Assembly (NCBI GenBank): GCA_964500645.1
Contig: CAZCOH010000084.1
Span: 1-6,018 of the forward strand
Direction of reading: 5' to 3'
DNA: 6,018 nt
From: CAYFIW01 sp964500645
GTDB taxonomy: Bacteria > Chloroflexota > Dehalococcoidia > Lucifugimonadales > UBA826
The notes beneath the pieces were generated by a model, which was not told the DNA's origin, ran no database searches, and saw nothing but the letters and a program-made list of their open reading frames with translations. The translations under genes and the position numbers were made by a program. Of the stretch, positions 1 through 4,920 are shown piece by piece (position 1 is the first letter of the stretch; every line of letters begins with the position of its first letter).

Positions 1-143
1 TGGCATGGTGCACCAACTGCATCGCGTTCCATAAGACAGTGTTTTCTATAGAGGAGAGTAATCGATTTATTTCCGATTCACTTGTCGACTCAGAAGATAA
101 TAGAGTAGCCATGTACTGTTCCTCATGCGTAAACGCATACTAA
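1..143 (+). CDS. 3' end of a small CxxC-CxxC (zinc-ribbon-like) protein, partial
   Basis: An open frame enters from the left edge (first whole codon at base 3) and ends at TAA 141-143, giving 46 visible C-terminal residues. It holds two CxxC pairs: CTNC at visible residues 3-6 (bases 9-20) and CSSC at 39-42 (bases 117-128), the second only four residues from the stop. Two CxxC knuckles about 33 residues apart suggest a small zinc-binding fold, and the stretch between them is acidic (EDN, EES). The start lies outside the window, so neither length nor family can be given. A 46-codon open frame can arise by chance; the paired CxxC motifs are what make a real gene likely. It converges on the isomerase gene, with 77 bp between the two stop codons. 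Confidence 0.45.
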   Translation, partial: AWCTNCIAFHKTVFSIEESNRFISDSLVDSEDNRVAMYCSSCVNAY

Positions 144-188
144 CCCAGCTCACTAATTTCCTGAGTATAGCACTACACCATAACTATT

Positions 189-200
189 CAATTTAAATTG
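189..200. repeat. 12-bp perfect palindrome in the convergent spacer
   Basis: CAATTTAAATTG is its own reverse complement. It lies between the two convergent stop codons at 143 and 221. It has no GC-rich stem and no flanking T-run, so it is a poor terminator candidate. It may be chance in AT-rich DNA. Confidence 0.3.
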
Positions 201-220
201 GAAATCTTATGACTGTCACT

Positions 221-997
221 CTAGAGGTAGTCTGTAGCCCAGCTCAGTCCTTCCTCTGTGTTTCCTGCTGGAATATATTCACAACCGATCCAACCGCTGT
301 AGCCAAGCCCATCTATAAATGAAAACAGATATGGGTAGTTGATTTCACCGGTTCCAGGCTCGTGCCTTCCAGGGTTATCTGCCAATTGCATGTGACTAAT
401 AAGAGGTAGATTGGCCTCTACAGTTCGGGCCAGATCCCCTTCCATTATTTGCATGTGATACAAATCGTGCTGAAGTGTCAGGTTATCTGAACTCACATCT
501 TCCAGTACTTTCTTAGCCTGTTCAGTATGGTTCAGGAAAAATCCTGGCATGTCGATAGTGTTGATACTTTCGATTATGAGCTTAACACCTGCATCTTTTA
601 ATATGGGAGCTGCATATTTAAGGTTCGCGATCAGTGTTTCCCTGGCTGCTTCATCAGATACGCTTTCGGGTTTAATACCTGCAAGACAATTTACTTGCGG
701 GCATCCCAATGCTGAAGCGTACTCTGCTGCGATACCAACACTTTCCTGGAATTCACTGACCCTATCTGGAAGGCATGCTAATCCTCGTTCTCCTGCATCC
801 CAGTTGCCTGCTGGGAGGTTGTGCAGAACCTGGGAGAGGGAATTTTCCCCAAGTAGATTAATTAATTGATCCTTACCGTAGTCATATGGAAAAAGATATT
901 CGACTCCTTTGAAGCCGGCCTTGGACGCTGAACTAAATCTCTCAAGGAAATCGACTTCGTTGAACATCATGCTTAAATTTGCTGCAAGTTTTACCAT
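221..997 (-). CDS. hyi: hydroxypyruvate isomerase (TIM-barrel sugar isomerase family)
   Basis: Complete 258-residue cytosolic protein, the same length I recall for E. coli Hyi. The family interconverts hydroxypyruvate and tartronate semialdehyde in glyoxylate/glycerate metabolism. Visible signatures are GFKGVEYLFPY (28-38), NLPAGNWDAGERG (60-72), LIIESIN (140-146), QHDLYHMQIMEGD (176-188), HMQLADNPGRHEPGTGEINY (202-221) and GWIGCEY (235-241). The expected divalent-metal ligands are all present: E143, D178, Q204 and E240, with E143 and E240 as the paired catalytic glutamates. The ATG at 997-995 is preceded by GGAG about 11 nt upstream, slightly long but usable. The gene is monocistronic in view, divergent from ssrA and convergent with the partial zinc-ribbon gene. 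No glyoxylate carboligase or tartronate semialdehyde reductase gene is in the window, so a related activity such as 2-oxo-tetronate isomerase (OtnI) cannot be excluded. Confidence 0.88.
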   Translation of the reverse strand: MVKLAANLSMMFNEVDFLERFSSASKAGFKGVEYLFPYDYGKDQLINLLGENSLSQVLHNLPAGNWDAGERGLACLPDRVSEFQESVGIAAEYASALGCPQVNCLAGIKPESVSDEAARETLIANLKYAAPILKDAGVKLIIESINTIDMPGFFLNHTEQAKKVLEDVSSDNLTLQHDLYHMQIMEGDLARTVEANLPLISHMQLADNPGRHEPGTGEINYPYLFSFIDGLGYSGWIGCEYIPAGNTEEGLSWATDYL

Positions 998-1132
998 TAT
1001 CTATTTAACTCCACACACATATAGTTTTTAACATTGAATTGTGACCTGATTTTATATTTGGGTTTATCAATCATAAAGTTATCAAGTGGGGAATACAAAA
1101 ATCTATGCTAGGATTCTTTAACAATTTAATAT
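998..1132. promoter_or_regulatory. divergent control region between hyi and ssrA
   Basis: This 135-bp AT-rich spacer must hold promoters for the isomerase (leftward) and the tmRNA (rightward). For ssrA a weak candidate is TTATCA at 1079-1084 with TATGCT at 1104-1109; the 19-nt spacing is long, and transcription would begin about 18 nt before the mature 5' end, which RNase P would then generate. For hyi, the complement of 1040-1060 contains TATAAAAT-like sequence, but no good -35 stands out. The isomerase's GGAG ribosome site is at the left end of this stretch. Specific promoter elements are not secure. Confidence 0.35.
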
Positions 1133-1223
1133 GGGGACGCGCGGATTCGACAGTGGATGTCACCGCGGGATTGCAGGTCGGGGCGCCTTCCACCTCGTTA
1201 ACAAGATGGCAAAAAAAGTAACT

Positions 1224-1253
1224 GGCGATAAAGAGCTAGCACTAGCCGCTTAA
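1224..1253 (+). other. tmRNA proteolysis-tag reading frame (GDKELALAA, stop TAA)
   Basis: Nine codons from resume codon GGC (1224-1226) to GCT, then TAA (1251-1253), give GDKELALAA, with the charged alanine added in front. The ALAA end is the usual ClpXP degron. The resume codon is set by alignment: the base at -4 is A and at -5 is T, as in the conserved E. coli UAGUC element, after a run of seven A. Starting with Gly rather than Ala is uncommon, and it resembles the tag I recall for Dehalococcoides. The frame is open further upstream, so the exact resume codon is an inference. Confidence 0.85.
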
Positions 1254-1260
1254 GCGGCTA
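1243..1260 (+). repeat. perfect palindrome over the tag stop codon (tmRNA helix H5 region)
   Basis: TAGCCGCTTAAGCGGCTA is an exact 18-bp palindrome. As RNA it can form a 6-bp stem with a CUUAAG loop that holds the tag stop codon UAA. Other tmRNAs also place the tag end in a helix (H5), so this is most likely structural. Confidence 0.7.
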
Positions 1261-1489
1261 CGTCAACCACGCCCGATCCCCGAAGGGGGTGAATTGGCGC
1301 CAATAGACGGGGTGCAGCCAGTTGGACGCCGATAATGCTGGCTAAAGATCATCGGCTAGTCTGGTCCTAGTGTGCGCCGGTCGGCGCTGGATCTTACGAA
1401 TTTAAAGATCGGCTAAGCCTGTAGTATATCTCGGTCGGGGTGTCTTCTGGACGGGGAGTTCGACCCTCCCCCGTCTCCACCAGATTTAT

Positions 1490-1520
1490 AGACCTTCTGT
1501 TTATTGCAGAGGGTCTTTTT
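1490..1520 (+). terminator. rho-independent terminator of ssrA
   Basis: AGACCTTCTG (1490-1499) pairs with CAGAGGGTCT (1507-1516) in a 10-bp stem with one G-U pair and a 7-nt loop, followed directly by a T-run (TTTT-A-TTT). It starts 7 nt after the mature CCA end. Read on the minus strand the tail is ATAAATC rather than a T-run, so it probably does not serve the oncoming acyl-CoA dehydrogenase transcript. Confidence 0.92.
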
Positions 1521-1540
1521 ATTTATTGGGTGAGGTAGTC

Positions 1541-2722
1541 TTAAGAGTTCCATGAACCTTCGAAGATTCTTTCAAAAGCCCAGCCCCATGGAGGTCGAAG
1601 GAATCCTAAAGCTCTAACATCCTCAAGCCAAAATCCATAAGGAGTGTTCCTAGAATAAGCTCCACCTCCGATGACTTTACTGATTCGCAACAGGATTGAT
1701 TCTGCGAGTTGAGCAACGGCCTCTTTTGCCAGCAGTGAATTTCTACCACCCGACTTGTTTTTCTCTATTTCACTGAGCATTCCCTCGTATGCCTGCTGTA
1801 CCAACCAGGATTCGATTTCCACTCTGGCCCACTCAACTTCCTCGTAAGAACGCATTCGATTGTGTTTAGACTCTAATTGTTGCCGGGCTGTATCAACGGC
1901 GGTTTCGATAATTCCAGTAATAACGGCAACGAACAAAGCTCCTTGTGGTCTATTCATACCCGACAGGATTTTCCGTCGGTCGTCTCCTGGAAATGCGACT
2001 CTTGTGGCTGGGAAATTATCAAAACTCATTCCATGACTTTGTGTAGCAGTCATACCGTGTCCATCCCACGGGGCAATGAGTTTCACTCCTGAAGACCCGT
2101 CCCATAATGTTTCACGCATGTCCAGGATAAACGTGTCCGGAGTATCTTCCCCTTCAGGAACAGCATGAGTGACCATGTAAGAAGTCATACCTGAACCACT
2201 TCCAAAGTGTTTTTGACCACTCAATAAGTACTGAAAATTGCCACTACCTGGTTTTGCTATCGAACTGGATTTGGTATTGTCTCCTCCGCTACCGGGTTCA
2301 GACATGATAGTTCCCCAGAAATGCCCTTCTTGAACCGTTTTAAAAACCCATTGACGTTGTTCCTCCCATGCAGAAGTGTAAGGTTCTGGGGCTTCTGAGA
2401 TAGATAACCATCCCGCAGATCCAATCACAGCGGGATGCATAGCGGATACGAGGGCGATAGACGAATCTCCGTGGGCCAGGGTTCTAAGAATTTCGCAGAC
2501 TCTTCTGGTTCCGGTTTTATCTCCGTCCCAGATTCCTCCGAACTCAGTAGGTACAGCTACCATTAGATAACCGGATTCACGTAGTCTGTCGAAATCTTCT
2601 TTTAGTAATTCACGTCTTCGCTGTCTTTCCGATCGTTCGGAAGCGAAATCATTTGCTATATTACGAACGTTGTTCAAAATCGACTGGGCATCATCAGCTG
2701 GTCGACCAGTCATTTCATACAT
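1541..2722 (-). CDS. acyl-CoA dehydrogenase-superfamily flavoprotein
   Basis: Complete 393-residue protein with acyl-CoA dehydrogenase layout: an N-terminal helical domain (about 10-130), a beta domain (about 135-245) and a C-terminal helical bundle (about 255-385). Seen motifs are the flavin/substrate loop MSEPGSGGD (140-148), YLLSGQKHF (165-173), the AWDALGM-like WDGHGM (219-224), SHGMSFDNF (229-237), VIGGGAYSR (350-358) and EDVRALG (367-373). Such FAD enzymes desaturate acyl-CoAs, while a sister branch (DszC/SfnC-like) are FMNH2-dependent monooxygenases. The usual catalytic Glu sits about eight residues after the Asp of the RDxR-like motif; here that spot is R376 in LRPPW. An FEGS at E388 resembles the YEGT motif but comes 12 residues late and only five residues from the end. 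Function is therefore open between dehydrogenase and monooxygenase. It is the second gene after the Cys-hydrolase, 48 bp downstream, and so likely co-transcribed with it. Confidence 0.85.
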   Translation of the reverse strand: MYEMTGRPADDAQSILNNVRNIANDFASERSERQRRRELLKEDFDRLRESGYLMVAVPTEFGGIWDGDKTGTRRVCEILRTLAHGDSSIALVSAMHPAVIGSAGWLSISEAPEPYTSAWEEQRQWVFKTVQEGHFWGTIMSEPGSGGDNTKSSSIAKPGSGNFQYLLSGQKHFGSGSGMTSYMVTHAVPEGEDTPDTFILDMRETLWDGSSGVKLIAPWDGHGMTATQSHGMSFDNFPATRVAFPGDDRRKILSGMNRPQGALFVAVITGIIETAVDTARQQLESKHNRMRSYEEVEWARVEIESWLVQQAYEGMLSEIEKNKSGGRNSLLAKEAVAQLAESILLRISKVIGGGAYSRNTPYGFWLEDVRALGFLRPPWGWAFERIFEGSWNS

Positions 2723-2730
2723 TGATATTT

Positions 2731-2735
2731 CTCCG
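2731..2735 (-). promoter_or_regulatory. ribosome binding site fixing the acyl-CoA dehydrogenase-like start
   Basis: On the minus strand CGGAG lies 8 nt before the ATG at 2722-2720. A second in-frame ATG (residue 4, at 2713-2711) would be 17 nt away, so the first is preferred. Confidence 0.7.
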
Positions 2736-2770
2736 AGTATTAGTTTTCCTGAACAAGTGCAATCGTGGAT

Positions 2771-3529
2771 TCACCGATTATTTGAAGGTTCATTTGATTT
2801 TAGAAAACGGCGGGCATGCTCTACAACTTCGTCAATGTGCTCCTGAGAATCTTTCCAGGGAAAAATTGTCGTTTCTGAGTTTGGGGCTAAGCTTGCTACT
2901 TCCATTGCGGCTGCGTATGGATGAGCGGGTACATCATCCGGAGCAATCAGAAGTGGTGTTTTAAGAGACTTTACAAAATCCCTGGAAACCGTAAAAACAA
3001 AATCTGCGCGATTTGTATACATATTATTTAGAAATGCATCTACCTTATCCATCGTAACTTCGGGGCGCTTTTCACAGAGTGGGGGGCCCCAGCGCTCTGT
3101 GTTGTTTCGGTAAAATATGTTCGGATGCTCTGGACTGAAACCACTTGGTTGCATCAATGCTGCTGCAATTATCCTGTCAGGGGCCAGCCTGAGGAGGTTG
3201 TGAATCATTGGTCCTCCAATGCAGAAACCCATGACCAGGAATTTATCGATTCCAAGATGATCCATCAGGCCCAGTTGATCCTCAGAATAGGCATCCCATG
3301 GCCTATCTGCTTCAAGGGGTCCGGAGGATTTTCCATCGGCTGCGTTTCTGAGATCAGCAGATATACAGTGGAAATCGTCTTTGTATGTCTTCATTGGATT
3401 GAACGGAACATCTCCGTCCAGTGACTCTATGGATGAGTTTAATCCACCACCCGGAATGATTAACAAAGGGAATCCTGATCCGGATTCTTCGTAATAGATG
3501 CTTACAGATCCTTTTTCATAATACGGCAT
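2771..3529 (-). CDS. alpha/beta hydrolase with cysteine nucleophile (dienelactone-hydrolase-like elbow)
   Basis: Complete 252-residue cytosolic alpha/beta-hydrolase fold protein with no signal peptide. Strand plus oxyanion loop are seen as LLIIPGGG (22-29). The nucleophile elbow is GFCIGG (101-106), with Cys103 (codon TGC) where most family members have Ser; dienelactone hydrolases have GYCxGG. The acid is probably D198 or D199 in LLIAPDD, and the base H231 in QEHIDEV before the C-terminal helix. The N-terminus (YYEKGSVSIYYEESGSGFPLL) is of the ordinary esterase/haloalkane-dehalogenase-like kind, so similarity to true dienelactone hydrolases may be limited to the elbow. Substrate is unknown. 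The ATG at 3529 has an excellent GGAGGG 8 nt upstream. It is the first gene of the pair with the acyl-CoA dehydrogenase-like gene, suggesting sequential steps such as ester, lactone or thioester cleavage plus flavin oxidation. Confidence 0.87.
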   Translation of the reverse strand: MPYYEKGSVSIYYEESGSGFPLLIIPGGGLNSSIESLDGDVPFNPMKTYKDDFHCISADLRNAADGKSSGPLEADRPWDAYSEDQLGLMDHLGIDKFLVMGFCIGGPMIHNLLRLAPDRIIAAALMQPSGFSPEHPNIFYRNNTERWGPPLCEKRPEVTMDKVDAFLNNMYTNRADFVFTVSRDFVKSLKTPLLIAPDDVPAHPYAAAMEVASLAPNSETTIFPWKDSQEHIDEVVEHARRFLKSNEPSNNR

Positions 3530-3621
3530 CGAAAATACCCTCCAAAACTAATTCGATCAACAAGTGGGAGACAGATTATCTTATTTGTTTTACATAAGCA
3601 GACTTTTTAAGCTTTTATTAC
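3530..3621. promoter_or_regulatory. putative divergent control region between the hydrolase and the small ORF
   Basis: This 92-bp AT-rich spacer must contain the hydrolase-operon promoter. On the minus strand the best -10-like hexamer is GATAAT, about 50 nt before the hydrolase ATG, but no convincing -35 lies 16-18 nt upstream of it. The hydrolase's GGAGGG ribosome site is at the left end. If the + strand 54-codon ORF is real, its promoter is here too. No clear operator repeat was found. Confidence 0.3.
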
Positions 3622-3786
3622 ATGAGAAACGTAACAGATTCGTCTTCTATTTTAGAAATCTACATGCTTTCAGCAGTAAATTCTTGTCTAAACCTACTTT
3701 TTGATACCTGTTATTTTTTTGCTGCCGCATCTGGAACTTTAGGGATAAGTGAGACAGAGCTTAGAGCCGCACTTGGCATTGAATAA
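3622..3786 (+). CDS. possible small protein, 54 residues, unknown function
   Basis: ATG 3622-3624 to TAA 3784-3786 encodes 54 residues. Visible content is a polar N-terminus (MRNVTDSSS), a middle hydrophobic stretch (about 14-40, with Cys22 and Cys30 and an FFAAAS segment), and an amphipathic end GISETELRAALGIE that reads like a genuine helix. For it: the composition is protein-like, and the frame stays open through AT-rich DNA that would otherwise be 282 bp without a gene. Against it: no Shine-Dalgarno stands before either ATG (3622 or 3664), and its strand is opposite to both neighbours. The frame is closed upstream by TAA at 3595. A weak hairpin (AATCG/CGATT, 3787-3806) followed by CTGTTTT comes right after the stop. 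I do not recognise a family. Confidence 0.4.
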   Translation: MRNVTDSSSILEIYMLSAVNSCLNLLFDTCYFFAAASGTLGISETELRAALGIE

Positions 3787-3811
3787 AATCGTGACTTGGT
3801 TCGATTCTGTT

Positions 3812-4300
3812 TTAATTACTTCCCAATCCTATAAGTACGACCCCGAAAATAACCAGTCCTGCACCTAAAATCACTCTGGGTGTGACTTTCTCTACATTGC
3901 GCAGAAAAATAGCAGTCAGGAAAATGGTAACAAGTGGGTTTGCTGCTATAACAGGTGTAACTATTACAACAGGTGCTATTGTCAGGGCCAGGTACCAACA
4001 GGAGACTCCAAATGCTGAAGCACATCCCGCACCCAGTACGAATATCCAGGATTTTTTTTGAGCATTGGCTCCATCATTGATTGCATTCTTGCCAAAAATT
4101 GCCGCTGTTATTAGAAACCCAAACAGTAAGGAGAAACTTGTAGCTACCATAGGTGATGCAAAGTCAGTTGCTATCTTTTTCGCAAGTACAGCCATGGCAC
4201 CGTAAATTGCAGCTGCGATAATCGCACATATATATCCTGCATATGGCGCAAGAGTCTTGGAGAATTTGTTAGGGTCGATAATCGACGTTACAGAGTTCAT
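3812..4300 (-). CDS. EamA/DMT transporter, C-terminal half protein
   Basis: A 162-residue membrane protein with about five hydrophobic helices (roughly 20-41, 50-70, 85-105, 108-132, 143-160), matching one EamA repeat of the drug/metabolite transporter superfamily. AIYGAMAVLAKK (31-42) and the end LGAGLVIFGVVLIGLG (145-160) are typical of the second EamA repeat, and FLRNVEKVTPR (132-142) fits the loop before the last helix. A hydrophilic N-terminal stretch of about 18 residues resembles the linker that joins the two halves in full-length DMT proteins. Its ATG overlaps the upstream stop (ATGA, 4300-4297) and there is no strong Shine-Dalgarno, so translation is probably coupled. It likely works with the upstream half as a heterodimer in the inner membrane. 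Substrate is not predictable. It may be the broken second half of one gene. Confidence 0.85.
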   Translation of the reverse strand: MNSVTSIIDPNKFSKTLAPYAGYICAIIAAAIYGAMAVLAKKIATDFASPMVATSFSLLFGFLITAAIFGKNAINDGANAQKKSWIFVLGAGCASAFGVSCWYLALTIAPVVIVTPVIAANPLVTIFLTAIFLRNVEKVTPRVILGAGLVIFGVVLIGLGSN

Positions 4301-4722
4301 TTTTGACTCACTACCACCATCACACCGGCCATAATCAAAAGTGTGCCTGCTGCAATCAGAAAATTGAGTGATTCGCCCGTAAATATGATCGCAAAAGCTG
4401 TTGCGAACAACGGTGTTGTAGATATGACCACTGTTGCTCTAGAGGCCCCAATCAGGCGAATGGAAGTGAAATTCATCAATCTTCCTCCGGGAAAATTGAG
4501 TGCTCCCGCCATGAGAAACCACAGAAAAACCCCGGCCGGTAAAGCAAGAATTTCGGGGGTATGAAAAATGAATGCCACTGACATAGTTATAACGGTGGAT
4601 GAAATCAATGACACCACTGTCGCACTTGTGGCTCCGACGGTTCTCATGCCCAGTCGTGCCAGGACCGCACTAGTGCCAAATCCCAGGGACGCGCCTATAG
4701 CAAGGATTATCCCGGTTAACAA
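4297..4722 (-). CDS. EamA/DMT transporter, N-terminal half protein (TTG start)
   Basis: A 141-residue protein with about five membrane helices (roughly 4-23, 34-54, 62-79, 96-115, 119-138). It carries the first-repeat EamA hallmarks GASLGFGTSAVLARLG (10-25), an RLIGASRA stretch before helix 4 (89-96), TTPLFATAFA (102-111) and GE at 116-117. Most EamA transporters are about 290-300 residues with two repeats; this has one, and the next gene supplies the other. The only in-frame start before the first helix is TTG at 4722-4720. A TAA lies four codons upstream, and no Shine-Dalgarno precedes the TTG. A TATGAC hexamer about 14 nt upstream would fit a very short leader. Its stop TGA overlaps the start of the second half by 4 nt in the -1 frame, just after an A5 run. 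Confidence 0.85.
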   Translation of the reverse strand: MLTGIILAIGASLGFGTSAVLARLGMRTVGATSATVVSLISSTVITMSVAFIFHTPEILALPAGVFLWFLMAGALNFPGGRLMNFTSIRLIGASRATVVISTTPLFATAFAIIFTGESLNFLIAAGTLLIMAGVMVVVSQK

Positions 4723-4920
4723 TGTGCGTATTTAGTCATAAAAAAGGTTGGTAGTTACGAAAGAATTTGGTGTCGTTCGCAAACAAGACTAGTCTATATC
4801 AATGCTAAATTCAAAGTTAAGAATATGTTCGTCCTCATTTTGCTAACATTACAGATATTAGCTTTAGGGAAGGATGTTAAATAATTGACAGAATAAAAGT
4901 GTCTAAAATAGGGGGTCGTA
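4723..4920. promoter_or_regulatory. divergent control region between the transporter pair and the SDR gene
   Basis: This 198-bp AT-rich spacer must start transcription both ways. Visible structure: a 10-bp palindrome AGACTAGTCT (4786-4795), and an inverted repeat GCTAA...TTAGC with an 11-nt gap (4842-4862) that could be an operator for the SDR gene. The SDR's ribosome site AGGGGG is at 4910-4915. Promoter hexamers are ambiguous: TTGACA (4885-4890) is a perfect -35, but the nearest -10-like TAAAAT (4904-4909) is only 13 nt away. Confidence 0.35.

Larger units (their letters stand above)
1133..1482 (+). ncRNA. ssrA: transfer-messenger RNA (tmRNA), one-piece
   Basis: tmRNA rescues ribosomes stalled on broken mRNAs by acting as tRNA-Ala and then as a short mRNA for a degradation tag. 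The 5' end GGGGACG (1133-1139) pairs with CGTCTCC (1472-1478) in a 7-bp acceptor stem. Its third pair is G-U, the alanyl-tRNA synthetase identity element, followed by discriminator A and an encoded CCA (1480-1482). GGATTCGACAG, just after the 5' strand, is the conserved tmRNA D-loop region. The T arm is GGGAG-TTCGACC-CTCCC (1454-1470), extendable by one pair. The roughly 350-nt length, the internal tag frame and the GC-rich hairpins from 1260 to 1450 (pseudoknot domain, including GCCGAT/ATCGGC) fit an uninterrupted tmRNA. A strong terminator follows 7 nt after CCA. No permuted two-piece arrangement is seen. Confidence 0.97.

Noticed and set aside
549..869. Open frame of about 106 codons on the + strand
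   Set aside because: It is antisense to the isomerase, whose motifs and metal ligands are intact, and it has no recognisable protein features.
1490..1520. Bidirectional use of the ssrA terminator
   Set aside because: The minus-strand tail is ATAAATC, not a T-run, so termination of the leftward operon here is unlikely.
1466..1540. Integration (att) site at the 3' end of ssrA
   Set aside because: tmRNA ends are common phage targets, but no integrase, no repeated 3' segment and no mobile gene is visible downstream.
1877..2092. Open frame on the + strand
   Set aside because: It lies wholly antisense inside the acyl-CoA dehydrogenase-like gene and shows no motif.
2653..2964. Open frame on the + strand across the gap between two genes
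   Set aside because: It is antisense to the end of the hydrolase and the start of the flavoprotein gene, both well supported.
3125..3424. Open frame on the + strand
   Set aside because: It is antisense to the hydrolase, and its composition is not protein-like.
3816..4025. Second minus-strand frame of 69 codons
   Set aside because: It is an alternative frame of the transporter's second half, rich in Cys, Ser and Tyr as frame-shifted membrane genes often are.
4717..4740. ATG-started seven-codon frame just before the transporter's TTG
   Set aside because: ATG at 4740 reaches TAA in another frame after seven codons with no ribosome site; probably chance, with no attenuator structure seen.
4786..4795. 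Palindrome AGACTAGTCT
   Set aside because: A single 10-bp palindrome is expected by chance at this scale, and nothing ties it to a regulator.
4885..4909. Perfect TTGACA with TAAAAT as SDR promoter
   Set aside because: The 13-nt spacing is too short for a sigma-70-type promoter, and a start after TAAAAT would remove much of the ribosome site.
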